Of a stretch of 37,800 nt of DNA, positions 6,403-17,428 are shown one piece after another. A model generated the notes under the pieces. That model did no database searches, had not been told where the DNA came from, and was given only the letters and a program-made list of their open reading frames with translations. This DNA comes from a virus, in the IMG/VR virus record IMGVR_UViG_3300008120_000134, positions 1 to 37,800 of that record, one strand, 5' to 3'. Positions within the stretch are counted from its first letter, which is position 1; every line of letters starts with the position of its first letter. The position numbers and the translations under genes were made by a program.

Positions 6403-9400
6403 ATGGCTGATGAAAAAATTGTAACTAGTATAGTTGCTAATTCTGATTTTTCAAATCTTATTGCAGATGTGCAACGAGTTACGACCAGTCTATTTAAAAT
6501 GCAGCAACAGTTTGCTGGAGCTAACAGATCTCTTGCAGGACAGATTGATGCAACGAACGCAATGTTCAAAGAGACAATGCTCAAGACTGGGCAGTTCTCT
6601 TCACACTTTGTTAGCTTAACTTCTGATGTAGAAAAGTTTGGTAGAAATCTAGATGGCGGTAGACTAAAGCTAAAAGATTACTTTAGAACATATCAAGAGC
6701 ATGCTAGAACAAGCGGCGGTCTTATAAGAGACCTAGCTAAACAACAGGTACAATTACAAAATGCTGTATTGCAACCCCTAGGAAGAAATTCCCAGGGGCT
6801 TATGCAATATAACGTGCATATCCCTCGTGGATTAGATTTAACTAAGAATAAAGCATCATTGTTGAAGCAAGAGCTTCAGATTATGAATAAGGTTATTCAG
6901 GATGGCGGAGTTCAACTTATTAACTGGGGTAAGAATACTCAATGGGCAGGTCGTCAGTTAACAGTAGGTTTAACTTTACCGTTAGCTGCATTTGGTAAAG
7001 CTGCGGCAGATGCATTTAAAGTAGCAGATCAAGAGCTAACTCGTTTGACTAAGGTTTACGGAGATGTGGCAGGAACATCAGCACAAGAGCTAGGAAAAGT
7101 AAGAGAAGAAGTTTCAGCAACAGCTAAAGAACTATCTGCGGCTATGGGCGTTAACTTTGCAGAAACTATCGGTCTTGCTGCAGATATTGCTGCTACTGGT
7201 AAAACTGGAAATGAATTACTTGGATCATTAAAAGAAACTACAAGACTAGCAGTTCTTGGTGAAGTTGATAGACAAGAAGCTATGAAAGCAACTCTTGCAG
7301 TACAGTCAGCATTTAGACAAGACACTGATGAGCTAGCGGACTCAATTAACTTTTTAAACGCAGTTGAAAACCAAACATCAACAACCCTTAATGATCTTGT
7401 AGAAGCAATTCCAAAAGCTGGGCCAGTTATAAAAGGTTTGGGTGGAAGCGTACAAGATTTAGCTCTTTATCTTACCGCTATGAGAGAAGGCGGAATTAAC
7501 GCATCAGAAGGTGCAAATGCTTTGAAGTCTGCTCTAGCTTCTTTGATTAACCCAACAGATGTTGCGGTGGATAAGTTTAAAGGATTTGGAATTGATCTCC
7601 TTGGAATTGTAAAGAACAATGCTGGTGATGTTACAGCTACATTATTTGCTTTACAGGCAGCCCTAGATAGATTAGATCCACTACAAAAGCAACAGGCAAT
7701 CGAGCAGCTTTTTGGCAAGTTCCAATTCTCACGTTTGAATGCTTTGTTTGAAAATCTAGGAAGACAAGGTAGCCAGACTCTACAGGTTCTAGATCTAATG
7801 AGTGCTAGCGCAGGTGAACTTGAAGCCGTAGCAAGCCGAGAGTTAACAGCAGTTACTGAATCTGCTTCTGGAAGATTCCGCAGAGCATTGGAAACTTTAA
7901 AGGCAGAAATGGCAGGAATAGGCGATGACTTCCTAAATATTGGAACTAAGCTTATAAATGTATTAGGCAGCATTATAGATTTTGCACAAAAGCTACCAGA
8001 TCCAATTAAAAAAGTTATAGCATTTGGAGGAGCATTTACTGCAATCATAGGTCCAGTAATTATGCTTACTGGTGTTCTTGCTAACTTCTTTGGATACATA
8101 ATTAAAGGTCTTGGTCACTTCAAAGCTCTATTTAAAGGAGCAGAAGGATTTAAACTCCTTACGCCAGAGATCATGGCGGCTCGTGCAGCAAGCGAGCAAT
8201 TAGGAAATGAATTTTATAGCGACGCTAGAGCAACAGATACTCTTAGATTAGCAATTGAAAAATTAAATGAAGATCTTTTGCTACTTCAACAAAATGCAGT
8301 AAAGGCAAAGTCTGCTACTGAAAGTCTTGGAAAAACAATTGTAACTGCTGCTGGAATGCCTATATCTACAATGGGCGGGCCAAGAATAGTTGATCCTTCA
8401 CACCCATTACTAGGCGGAACATCAAGAGCAGCAGCTCACCTAAATCCTAGAAATCCAAATGATCCTTCTTCAATATTTGGATTAACAATGCAGCCAATTC
8501 CTGTAAATAGAAAGATTGGCGCAAACCCTCAAATATTAATGTCTGAAAGATTGCCAGATGTTCCAGGTCTTACAACAATTGGCGGAGTTTCAACAGGCGT
8601 TGTAGCGGAAGAGCATGCAAGATATGCAGCACTTATGGGAACACTTGGAGTTCAAAGCAAGCAAGAAATTGATGCTCTAAAGAAAATTATTGGACTGGGA
8701 GGTCAAGTATCAAAAGAATTAATTGATACATTTGATGACATACTCCCTATTACTCAACAACTCACAGCTAATGCTGCTAAGCAGTCTGCACAAATTGTTG
8801 CTGAATTAAAAGCTGGCAAATTAAATGTAGAGCAAGCACGTGCAGCAATTATTGCGGTAAACGCCGATCTTGAAAGATCCATGGGCATGCAGATATCATC
8901 TTATGCGGCAGCTCGTGGAAGAACAATTGATTTAACTAAGGCTCCTCTGATCGATCAGCCAGTTGTTGATGCCGCTGGAAAGCCAAATGTTCGTGGTCAA
9001 TTCCGTCAAGGTATTTTCCAGGATGTTATGTCTGCGCTTGGCAAAGCTACAAGAACAAGAACAATGGGCGGTCCATATAGCATTGAAACAACTAAGCCTC
9101 AGGGATTAAATGCTGGCGGACAAGTTTATATGTCTAGTGGAGCAATAGTTCCAGGACCAAATGTAAATGCAGACGTAGTTCCAGCAATGCTAACTCCAGG
9201 AGAATTTGTTGTAAATAGAGAAGCGACAGCTGCTAATCTTCCATTACTACAAGCAATAAATGGAAGCGGATCAAATGGTCCAGGATACAATAATGGAAGT
9301 AATGGCTCTATAAGAAGCACACAATATGAAGATATGGTGGAGCCAAGATTAACTGGAATAACTCCTGAAGAAATGTCACGACTAGCTCCTGGAAGATTTA

Positions 9401-12400
9401 GAGGAAGTAGATCCTCTTATAGAGTTAGAGGAACTGCTGGTGTTTATTTAAATGCAGTCACAGACCCAGCAATTATTGCTAAGTATCCTTATCTAAGCAC
9501 AGATGGAAGAACAATTAGTGTTGAGACTTTGAATGCCAGAATGGCTGCAGGAGGACTACATCACGAAGTTTATGAAGCTGCGATGGCAGCATCAAGAAGC
9601 CAATATGCTGGCTCGTCAGATCAATTATTAAGATCGCTAGCACAAAATGGAATTATTACTGAAAGCGAAGCTAGCACAATTTCTCGTGATATTGATTCTC
9701 AGTTTAGAAGAAGTATACGTAGTCAAGTTGGAGTAAGAGATGCCAACAATAGATATTGGTCAATATCAAATAGAGTTATAAATAGAGCATTAGCTAATAA
9801 CAGTAGAGCACTTGGATTCTGGAATGAATTTTCTAGCCAACCAGCATACATAGTGTCAGAGTCATTGCGTTCAAGCGGAGAACCAATGAGAAGCCCAAGC
9901 ATGGAATTGAGAAGACTAACGCATAATGGAGAGTCAATAAGCATACCTCCTCTTAGAGGCAGAAGAGGCGAATCATTTTTTGCACATTCAAAAACACCTA
10001 CTCCATTACTAAATAGATTAATGAATGCTGGAATTACAACTCTTGGCCGCAGAGCCCTGCCATTCAGATTTACCAGAAGAAATTCTGGTGGAATAATTGG
10101 AATGAACCGTGGCGGAATGGTTCCTGGATATCAAGAAGGCGGGCAAGTAGATTGGTCAAGAACTCCTTTCGGCAGAGGATTTGGTCCATCATTCGCATTA
10201 CCTGAAGAAACAACACAATCAGTAGCACCTCGTCAAAGATCTTTTGGAATGGGATCAATGCTTGGAACCTCCCTACTTTCTATGGGAGGATTTTCTGCAG
10301 GATCTGCATTAGGCTCTAGATTTGGACAAACAGGATCAATGGTTGGTGGAATGCTTGGAAGCATGCTTGTTCCATCATTGATGGGTGGACTTGGAGGAAT
10401 GGGACGAGGAGCGGATCCTCAGGTCTATTCAGAAAAATTAAATAAATCTGTAATGGCACAAAAACAATGGGCTCAGTCAGCTGCTGCAGCGGCAGGACAA
10501 GGAAAAGCTTGGGGAAGAATTTTAACTGGCCTAATTGGTGGATTAACTAAAACAAACTTAATTATTGGCGGAGTTACTCTTGCAATAACTGGAGCTGTTA
10601 AAGTATGGCAAAATTACAATGAAACTCAAAGACTAAGTGCTGCTGCATTTGGTATGACAGCAGATTCTGCACAAAAAGCAGGACTTAAATTTACGGATTA
10701 CGGACAAAAAATTAAAGATGCTGTGTTAGCACAAAAGCTTATGATAGATCAGAATAAGCTGACGTACGACAGCATGCAGTCTGCAGGCACACCATTTAAG
10801 ATGACTATTGCAGAATATAAGAAGCTTCGCAAAGAAATAAAAGAAACTATGGAGGAGCAGATTAAGGTTATCAATGCTACCTCAAGGCCAGATGCAGCAC
10901 GAGTTGCAGCTCAATTAAAAGAGCAATTGATGGCTGCTGGTCTATCTGCAGAAGAAGCTTCCAAGAGAATTTATACTTTGTTTAATCTTTCAAATAAAGC
11001 CAATATGGCCATCAATGTATTAAACACTGCAAAGTTTAGAGAAATTGTTGACGCACAAACAGCAGCAGCAAGCGCTGTGGATTCATTTAATTATTCTAGA
11101 AGTTTTGAAAATACAAAAGATCAAGCGTCAGCATTAAATACAGCTTTAACTGCTCTTAATACAGGCGTTGAAGATCTATTTACTAAGAGCGAAAAGGCGG
11201 CTAAGAAGAAAGGCGAAAACTTTGACGAGACTGCAGCAAGATATGAAGCAGAGCAAAAACAGATAGATATAATTTCTAGCAAGGTTAAAAACCAGGAGCA
11301 AATAGGTCAAGGCGTTCTTAATAACTTAAAAAAGCAAAATCCAGAAATAGCTAAGTTCCTAACCTCATCAGATACGGTTGTTAGCATATTCCAAAAGCTA
11401 AGACTTGTTGCAATGGGTTTTACTGGAGACTTGTCTAAGTTAAACGCAGAACAAGCAGACCAAGTTTATAAACTTCAAATAGCAACAGCCAAGGCTGTAG
11501 AAACATCTAACAGGGGAGGGCTATTAAAGTCTCAGTATAAGATTCTTGGAGACTTAAAGAGTCGTAGAGATGCCTTAGAAAAATCTGCTAAGGGACAAAG
11601 TGTAAAAGAACAGATTGATATCAAGGAGAGGCTAAAGCTTCTTGATAAGGAAGTTAAAAAGATTTATGACAAAGCAGATGCCCGAAAGAAAGCTCTACGT
11701 GAGGAAGCTCAGGCAGAAGATGTAGCTCTAAGACTTCAGCAACAGAGAGCAGAATATGAGAAGCGTGTTGCTTCTGGAGACTTTGGCGGCGCAGCTGAAT
11801 CACAAATTGAAATTCAAAGAACTCTTAATGAGCAGCAACTTGTAATAGCTGAACAGCAAATAGACGCTGCTGCAAAGAGACAGGCAAAGCCATTTGAGCG
11901 TGAAAGAGAAAGAATACAAAATGCTCAAGAAGACATGGCTAATAAGGCTGCTCTTGCTGCTGAGAGTCTAGATTCTATAAATAAACAATACACAAAGCAA
12001 AAAGAAAAAATTGATAATGTTAATACTTCAATGACATCTTTGCACATGGCCCTTAAGTTAAATGCTAAAGACATAGAAAAATTTAAAACAACAAAAGAAT
12101 TTAAGGGATTGGCTGCAGACTTTGTGGACGCTCTAAAGGGTGTAGGCGTTAATATGCCAGAGTACAGCTATTCAGGTGGCGGAATGCCAACTAGAACAGA
12201 TGTTGGGACATTTGCATTAGATCAATTAAATAAATTTGGCGCAGGTATAGATTCTATATTAGCTCAAAATGATGTTACTGTAACAGCTAATGGAGACATT
12301 ATAATTGATGGAAAGAAATTAACTGGCGGCAAAGATAGTGATCTAAGGTATACAAGAGAAAATCCATTGAAGGTTACTAGTGTTCCTGGCGCAAAATCTT

Positions 12401-12984
12401 ATGAAACTCATAAAGAAGGAGATAAGGCTGGAAGATTAACAACTGAAGGTGGCAAAGCATTAATTAAAGATAGAAAGCTAATGCCTGGAGAATTTGTTGA
12501 GTATAAGGGAGTCTTGTATAGAATAAAGCAGCCACAAGGAAATATGGACCCAAGTTCATGGTCTACAGTTGCTCAGAAGGCATCTGGCGGACTACTACGT
12601 GGTCCAGGAACTGGAACCTCTGATTCAATAATTGGTATGTATGCAAATGGCGGAATGGTAAGAGTATCCAATGGCGAATACATCGTAAACGCAAAGACTG
12701 TATCTAAATTAGGAGTTCCATTCTTTGACCGTATAAATGGTATGAAAAATGGCGGACTTATGCTAAACTATGATATACCAAAGTATGGCAGCGGAAACGA
12801 ATTAATTCAAGCAATGGCGTATCAGCCAGACATGGGCGGAACTGTATATAATGTTGGAAATGTTACTATGCAATTCGCAGAAGCGCCAGCAAATGGCAAG
12901 CAGCTATTTGAAGAGTTTAAGACTGCTATGGCTTTGGAACAAAGAAAATCTGGTACACAGATTAATATGAGCAGGAGATATTAA
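6403..12984 (+). CDS. Tape measure protein
   Basis: At 2193 residues this is by far the largest gene and lies directly after the chaperone pair. Residues about 185-400 match the TP901/PhageMin_Tail core (GRQLTVGLTLPLAAFGKAA, then LNDLVEAIPKAGPVIKGLGG). Hydrophobic segments at about 537-575 and 1370-1395 and a Gly/Met-rich stretch at about 1280-1330 could cross or line a membrane pore. Long helical regions (about 1400-1990) are rich in Lys, Glu, Gln and Ala. Gly-rich loops of the form GGMV/GEFVVN/GEYIVN appear near residues 905-945, 1225-1250 and 2060-2110. The length predicts a tail of roughly 330 nm at about 1.5 angstrom per residue. An AAGGAG lies 15 bases upstream of the ATG. Confidence 0.92.
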   Translation: MADEKIVTSIVANSDFSNLIADVQRVTTSLFKMQQQFAGANRSLAGQIDATNAMFKETMLKTGQFSSHFVSLTSDVEKFGRNLDGGRLKLKDYFRTYQEHARTSGGLIRDLAKQQVQLQNAVLQPLGRNSQGLMQYNVHIPRGLDLTKNKASLLKQELQIMNKVIQDGGVQLINWGKNTQWAGRQLTVGLTLPLAAFGKAAADAFKVADQELTRLTKVYGDVAGTSAQELGKVREEVSATAKELSAAMGVNFAETIGLAADIAATGKTGNELLGSLKETTRLAVLGEVDRQEAMKATLAVQSAFRQDTDELADSINFLNAVENQTSTTLNDLVEAIPKAGPVIKGLGGSVQDLALYLTAMREGGINASEGANALKSALASLINPTDVAVDKFKGFGIDLLGIVKNNAGDVTATLFALQAALDRLDPLQKQQAIEQLFGKFQFSRLNALFENLGRQGSQTLQVLDLMSASAGELEAVASRELTAVTESASGRFRRALETLKAEMAGIGDDFLNIGTKLINVLGSIIDFAQKLPDPIKKVIAFGGAFTAIIGPVIMLTGVLANFFGYIIKGLGHFKALFKGAEGFKLLTPEIMAARAASEQLGNEFYSDARATDTLRLAIEKLNEDLLLLQQNAVKAKSATESLGKTIVTAAGMPISTMGGPRIVDPSHPLLGGTSRAAAHLNPRNPNDPSSIFGLTMQPIPVNRKIGANPQILMSERLPDVPGLTTIGGVSTGVVAEEHARYAALMGTLGVQSKQEIDALKKIIGLGGQVSKELIDTFDDILPITQQLTANAAKQSAQIVAELKAGKLNVEQARAAIIAVNADLERSMGMQISSYAAARGRTIDLTKAPLIDQPVVDAAGKPNVRGQFRQGIFQDVMSALGKATRTRTMGGPYSIETTKPQGLNAGGQVYMSSGAIVPGPNVNADVVPAMLTPGEFVVNREATAANLPLLQAINGSGSNGPGYNNGSNGSIRSTQYEDMVEPRLTGITPEEMSRLAPGRFRGSRSSYRVRGTAGVYLNAVTDPAIIAKYPYLSTDGRTISVETLNARMAAGGLHHEVYEAAMAASRSQYAGSSDQLLRSLAQNGIITESEASTISRDIDSQFRRSIRSQVGVRDANNRYWSISNRVINRALANNSRALGFWNEFSSQPAYIVSESLRSSGEPMRSPSMELRRLTHNGESISIPPLRGRRGESFFAHSKTPTPLLNRLMNAGITTLGRRALPFRFTRRNSGGIIGMNRGGMVPGYQEGGQVDWSRTPFGRGFGPSFALPEETTQSVAPRQRSFGMGSMLGTSLLSMGGFSAGSALGSRFGQTGSMVGGMLGSMLVPSLMGGLGGMGRGADPQVYSEKLNKSVMAQKQWAQSAAAAAGQGKAWGRILTGLIGGLTKTNLIIGGVTLAITGAVKVWQNYNETQRLSAAAFGMTADSAQKAGLKFTDYGQKIKDAVLAQKLMIDQNKLTYDSMQSAGTPFKMTIAEYKKLRKEIKETMEEQIKVINATSRPDAARVAAQLKEQLMAAGLSAEEASKRIYTLFNLSNKANMAINVLNTAKFREIVDAQTAAASAVDSFNYSRSFENTKDQASALNTALTALNTGVEDLFTKSEKAAKKKGENFDETAARYEAEQKQIDIISSKVKNQEQIGQGVLNNLKKQNPEIAKFLTSSDTVVSIFQKLRLVAMGFTGDLSKLNAEQADQVYKLQIATAKAVETSNRGGLLKSQYKILGDLKSRRDALEKSAKGQSVKEQIDIKERLKLLDKEVKKIYDKADARKKALREEAQAEDVALRLQQQRAEYEKRVASGDFGGAAESQIEIQRTLNEQQLVIAEQQIDAAAKRQAKPFERERERIQNAQEDMANKAALAAESLDSINKQYTKQKEKIDNVNTSMTSLHMALKLNAKDIEKFKTTKEFKGLAADFVDALKGVGVNMPEYSYSGGGMPTRTDVGTFALDQLNKFGAGIDSILAQNDVTVTANGDIIIDGKKLTGGKDSDLRYTRENPLKVTSVPGAKSYETHKEGDKAGRLTTEGGKALIKDRKLMPGEFVEYKGVLYRIKQPQGNMDPSSWSTVAQKASGGLLRGPGTGTSDSIIGMYANGGMVRVSNGEYIVNAKTVSKLGVPFFDRINGMKNGGLMLNYDIPKYGSGNELIQAMAYQPDMGGTVYNVGNVTMQFAEAPANGKQLFEEFKTAMALEQRKSGTQINMSRRY

Positions 12985-12986
12985 TA

Positions 12987-13472
12987 ATGACAAACGGAAA
13001 TAGAACTACCTATTTACCTAGAGGATCTGCAATTCAGGTATATGCTAGAGACCTTTATGCCAACCCTGCCGATACTACAAAAGACTGGATTAAATTAACT
13101 GAGCATAATAGAAGCGAAATTTCTATTACCCCAGAAAGAATTGAGCAAACGCAAAGAATGGGCAACGGATCTTTGCGTAAATTCTTTGTTGCAGATAAAA
13201 AACAATTTAGCGTATCCTGGAGAATGTTGCCAGGAACTAGAGGATATACTGTTGATGGACAATGGGGAGCTTTAGACCTAATTGAATTCTATAACAGTAG
13301 CGAGGGGCAATCAACTTTTGATATTAGACTAAACTTTGCTAAGAATGGCATGAATCAAGAATCATCAGGATATGAGCAATACACAGTATCTTGTACTTCT
13401 TTTACCGCCACCCTTATTAAACGAGGCGAAGTTCCTTTCTATGATATATCATTCTCAATGGAGGAAGTATAG
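12987..13472 (+). CDS. Minor tail protein (distal-tail-like)
   Basis: This 161-residue protein begins two bases after the tape measure stop (TAATAATG). It is beta-rich with the phrases ISITPERIEQTQRMGNGSLR and KKQFSVSWRMLPG and ends in YDISFSMEEV. The gene after the tape measure in siphophages usually encodes the distal tail protein; the length and tube-like strand pattern (a fold shared by tube and distal tail proteins) fit the N-terminal domain of such a protein. No carbohydrate-binding insertion is seen. It overlaps the next gene by one base. Confidence 0.55.
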   Translation: MTNGNRTTYLPRGSAIQVYARDLYANPADTTKDWIKLTEHNRSEISITPERIEQTQRMGNGSLRKFFVADKKQFSVSWRMLPGTRGYTVDGQWGALDLIEFYNSSEGQSTFDIRLNFAKNGMNQESSGYEQYTVSCTSFTATLIKRGEVPFYDISFSMEEV

Positions 13473-15718
13473 TGATTACAGCTAGTCCTTCCCTTAAAAC
13501 TTTATTTTACGAATCTAATTCTGTAAAGAGTTCTATTGGATGTACTATAGAATACAACATGAACCAAATGTTAGATAACATTTTGGTTTCTACAACAATT
13601 ACAGACAATGATTACAAGTCTACTATAGAGCCTGTAAGTGGACAAGAAATTAGAATCAACCCGTTCAGAAAGCTATTTCCAATAGACTCAATTCTAAAAC
13701 CTAATAGGCCAGTATACCCTGGTGTAAAATATTATATATTGAGAGACTCAGATCATACTGGCCCTAATGTGTTCTATGATTATAAGACAACACCATATCC
13801 ATCAAACTCACCAAGAGTATATTATCCAGCAGTTGAAACGGCTTATAAGTATTGGGTGGCACCTGCTGGAAGCGGAATTAATTTAAATATAACTTATATT
13901 ATTGCAACAGCTACTGTCAATGAAGCATATTCAACTGGAACAAAAGTTGTATATAAGACAACAGCAGACCATGGCTTTAAGGTTGGTAATAGAGTAACTA
14001 TATCAGGAGCAGGGGCATCATCATTAAATTTGACTAACCAGTTGATCACATCTATTCCAGACTCTAAAACATTTGAAGTCTTGAATACCGTTGCTTCTAC
14101 GCAGGCTACTGGCTTATCTAAAACAGCGACTCTAGTAAATTCTGCTGGAACTGCGACCCCTACAAAGCCAGCTCTATCAAATAAGATAATGGTTAAATTT
14201 GAAAAGTACCACTCGCTTCCAGCAACATGCACAATGGTAATTACTTATAGTGATAATACAACTGCATCTCCCTCCGCTTTTTCTGTGCCATCATCTGGCA
14301 TATTAAATGTATACTACAATGGAACGACTTGGTCATCTAATCCACCATTTAACTCCACACAGCCAATATCCTATCCAGCACCTAAAGAAATTAAATCAAT
14401 TGCTATCACAACGCCGTCGGCAGGCAGTGGTGGAATCATAGGAATTATAGAAGTATCCGCAAGATGGATAAAGAATATATCCTCAGACCTTGTATCATTT
14501 AATATAGAAAAAGAATCCACGTCAAATCCAGAGGACATTCTGCCAGTAGGTAATATTACTGCAAATAGCTTGTCTTTAGATTTAGTTAAATATGATCAAA
14601 GCAATTTAAAGGTTTTGGCATACAACAGAGATTCAACTTGGACAACTACACCAGTGCCAAATGATGTAATTTATTTATATAAGAATGCTGAAATAAAGCC
14701 TCATATGAGAGTGTTTCATTCAAACGGATCTGTTGTTGAGGGATCTACGAGATATGACATTGTAGAGCAAGGAACATTTTACTTAGATTCATTTAATATA
14801 TCTCAGTTCGGTGATGTATCAATAGATGCACTTGATGGCGCAAAGTACTTAATGGAAACAGTGTGCCCAGATCTAGTTTATGAGCTAACCCCAGTAACAT
14901 CTATTTTAATGAGCTTGTTGGATTCAATAGGATTTACAAATTACAATATGAATGTTTTGTTAAACAATTCAAATGTTTTAATAGATAAATCCATTCCAGT
15001 ATTGACCACATGGTGGACGGAAGACTCAAAGACAGTCTGGGAAGCTGTCCAAGAGCTATGTAGAGATATTCAAATGAATGCTTTCTTTGACGAAAATAAT
15101 ATTCTTCAATTCTATACAAGAGACAAGATATACTCAGACCAAACTGTAGACTGGGAATTTTATTACAATAAGACTGGAAACAAGCTTCCTAATATAGTTA
15201 CATTTAACAAAAAAGAAATAATGTCTGCAAACCAAGTTAAGATATTATGGAAAGTTCCAAAGAGCTCTCTATACACACAAAGCGCAAGCGACCTGTGGTC
15301 GTCAGACCCATCATTTTTAATTGCGGCAGGCTTAAGATATGACATAGAATCCACAACACCAGCAGAGCTAGTTAATTTTCATTTAGACATTGATAGCATG
15401 GATCCATATGTAAAGTTTGAAACATCATTTAGTTACAATGGATACTTTTTGATAAATTCTGAAATTTTTGAATATGATGCAATTGAGTTTGAATACGAGC
15501 CTTTAAATTCAACAACAAAGATACCTGTATTTGTAGCTAATCAAGGAGAGTGGGCACAGTACAGATCTTTATCTAAAGTAGGCTCTGAATCATTTAAGCC
15601 AACTGGTAAATTTAGAATTAAACGTAGAGGGGTATTTCAGACAGAAAAAAGAACTCATAAAGCTACCTCAATAGATAATACTATATGGAGTCAAATTGTA
15701 GAGGATGAGTGGAACTAA
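13472..15718 (+). CDS. Large minor tail / hub-like protein
   Basis: This 748-residue protein starts with GTG overlapping the upstream TAG. An N-terminal beta domain (to about residue 130) is followed by Thr/Ser-rich strands with a possible inserted Ig-like or KOW-like part (GFKVGNRVTISGAGASS near residue 170). From about residue 400 (YDIVEQGTFYLDSFNISQFG, DVSIDALDGAKYLME) the sequence has the layout of tail hub proteins, with a helical segment TVWEAVQELCRDIQMNAFFD near 525 and FYTRDKI after it. This pattern occurs in the Tal/gp27-like family at the tail tip. The C-terminus is again beta-rich. The hub role is inferred. Confidence 0.55.
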   Translation: MITASPSLKTLFYESNSVKSSIGCTIEYNMNQMLDNILVSTTITDNDYKSTIEPVSGQEIRINPFRKLFPIDSILKPNRPVYPGVKYYILRDSDHTGPNVFYDYKTTPYPSNSPRVYYPAVETAYKYWVAPAGSGINLNITYIIATATVNEAYSTGTKVVYKTTADHGFKVGNRVTISGAGASSLNLTNQLITSIPDSKTFEVLNTVASTQATGLSKTATLVNSAGTATPTKPALSNKIMVKFEKYHSLPATCTMVITYSDNTTASPSAFSVPSSGILNVYYNGTTWSSNPPFNSTQPISYPAPKEIKSIAITTPSAGSGGIIGIIEVSARWIKNISSDLVSFNIEKESTSNPEDILPVGNITANSLSLDLVKYDQSNLKVLAYNRDSTWTTTPVPNDVIYLYKNAEIKPHMRVFHSNGSVVEGSTRYDIVEQGTFYLDSFNISQFGDVSIDALDGAKYLMETVCPDLVYELTPVTSILMSLLDSIGFTNYNMNVLLNNSNVLIDKSIPVLTTWWTEDSKTVWEAVQELCRDIQMNAFFDENNILQFYTRDKIYSDQTVDWEFYYNKTGNKLPNIVTFNKKEIMSANQVKILWKVPKSSLYTQSASDLWSSDPSFLIAAGLRYDIESTTPAELVNFHLDIDSMDPYVKFETSFSYNGYFLINSEIFEYDAIEFEYEPLNSTTKIPVFVANQGEWAQYRSLSKVGSESFKPTGKFRIKRRGVFQTEKRTHKATSIDNTIWSQIVEDEWN

Positions 15719-17424
15719 TGGCAGAATTAGAAACATTAGAAGCAACAGGAACTCCTAATTTAAATATAAATCAGTTGTTTGCTCCTGAGGTTCAAAAGGC
15801 TTCATCCACATCAATTTTTGTTAACATGATTACTCTAGGAATGACTGGTGCAAATAGTATAACTACTTATAGAGTTACACATCAAAGAATGGTAAACAAG
15901 TTAACATCTGCAGGTATTCCTCAAATAGTTAATTCTTCAACAAACCCAGTTACAATAACTGGACTAGTTCCAGACGCATTGTATAAAGTAACAACTCAAG
16001 CAATTAGTTCAACTGGCGAAGGAAATAGAATGACTGTCTACTATAGACTAGCGTCATCCATAAAGCCAGTAACTAAAATTGGAACACCTAAAGCAATTGG
16101 AGTTTCAAAAGATCAAAAGTCATTTTTAAAGATAACTGGCGGGGCAAAGACAGACAATAAGTATACTTTTGCTTTTAGAAATTTTGATTCAATTCAACTG
16201 CCAACATATACTACAGACACAATAGGAGAAGGAGCTTTCGCAAGACAAGCTAAAAATTATAGTGTAGGATATTATTCATTTGGCACCATGGTATTAATGC
16301 CTTCATTGGTAACTGGGTACGAAGCTCAAGGGGCTGGCATAGGATTTTTTATGAACGAGGCCAGGGACTCTGGATATTTTATAACCATAGATACAGTAGG
16401 CACCTCAGCAAATTTAAATAGTAAGCCAGTAAAAATATTTAAGCTAAAAAATAAACAAATAAAACAATTGCAAAATTCTCAAAAAGGAAATGCAGCAACT
16501 CTAGACTCTATCTTTGGAGGCAGGACATACAATATTGATGTTCGTGTAAAGATTCAAGGCTATACATTAACAATAATAGCTTATATAAATGGATTTAAAA
16601 TAACTGCAACCGACACAACTGGAGCAGCATCCAATAATCAGATACTTGATCCATCTAAAACAATCTCATTGGTCGGTACGTCTGGAGTCAGCATGTTCGA
16701 TTACGTATATGCAGACACTATTACGGCAACACAATACGACAGTGCTAATTCATTGAATTTTTATAAAGGTCAGTTTACAAAAGATTTTATAGAAATAGCA
16801 TACGGAGATATGATATATAATGCTAGCACAGAAGATACGGGCAATGACTCTATAGATGAAAAGAAAGAATCTTTTGATGAATTTGGAACAGTAGTTAGAG
16901 AGATTGCTAGAAGAAAAATTAAACTGCCAGCAAGACCATCAGTTCCTGTTGGATGGACAACAGGTGGAAATAACTTGGCACAAATAATGTCCCAATCTTA
17001 TAATAGTTTTACTGGAGAAGTTATGGTTCTTAATAACAGCTCCATTACAGTTCCGCTTTCAGACAAACAGGCAAATGATTTATCTATATTTGGTTACGAC
17101 ATAGGTTTTTCAGGAGACATAGAATATTCAACAGACCCAGTATCTGAAAACTCTTCAAGGGAACCAGTAATTTTTGAATCACAATGGCTACAATCTGAAA
17201 ATGATGTAAAGAAGCTGGCGGAATGGATCCAAAGCAAGGCTGTAAATAAATCTAATATTGTAGAGATGGAAGTGTTTGGAAACCCATTAATATCCGTAGG
17301 AGATATAATTACAGTAGATTACGCTTATCAAGGATTTACTTCTGACCAAAAAATTATAGTAGTCAAAGTATCTCATAGTTTTGAAGGGGGGCTATCTACT
17401 AGAATAGTAGGCAGGACGCTTTAG
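15718..17424 (+). CDS. Minor tail protein with FN3-like and hub-like parts
   Basis: ATG 15718 overlaps the previous stop (TAATG); a GTG nine bases earlier is possible but less likely. Of 568 residues, about 20-120 look like a fibronectin type III domain (TNPVTITGLVPDALYKVTTQ, then a Thr/Ser-rich strand). Residues about 130-345 resemble a jelly-roll or LamG-like carbohydrate-binding domain (YNIDVRVKIQGYTLTIIAYI). The C-terminal part ends with VGDIITVDYAYQGF and KVSHSFEGGLSTRIVGR, a pattern common at the end of phage hub and baseplate proteins. It is probably part of the tail tip along with the preceding protein. Confidence 0.55.
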   Translation: MAELETLEATGTPNLNINQLFAPEVQKASSTSIFVNMITLGMTGANSITTYRVTHQRMVNKLTSAGIPQIVNSSTNPVTITGLVPDALYKVTTQAISSTGEGNRMTVYYRLASSIKPVTKIGTPKAIGVSKDQKSFLKITGGAKTDNKYTFAFRNFDSIQLPTYTTDTIGEGAFARQAKNYSVGYYSFGTMVLMPSLVTGYEAQGAGIGFFMNEARDSGYFITIDTVGTSANLNSKPVKIFKLKNKQIKQLQNSQKGNAATLDSIFGGRTYNIDVRVKIQGYTLTIIAYINGFKITATDTTGAASNNQILDPSKTISLVGTSGVSMFDYVYADTITATQYDSANSLNFYKGQFTKDFIEIAYGDMIYNASTEDTGNDSIDEKKESFDEFGTVVREIARRKIKLPARPSVPVGWTTGGNNLAQIMSQSYNSFTGEVMVLNNSSITVPLSDKQANDLSIFGYDIGFSGDIEYSTDPVSENSSREPVIFESQWLQSENDVKKLAEWIQSKAVNKSNIVEMEVFGNPLISVGDIITVDYAYQGFTSDQKIIVVKVSHSFEGGLSTRIVGRTL

Positions 17425-17428
17425 CCTC

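Noticed and set aside
7467-8099. 210-codon open frame on the - strand inside the tape measure gene
   Set aside because: It is antisense to the conserved tape measure core. Its composition is that of an antisense shadow, and all other genes are on the + strand.
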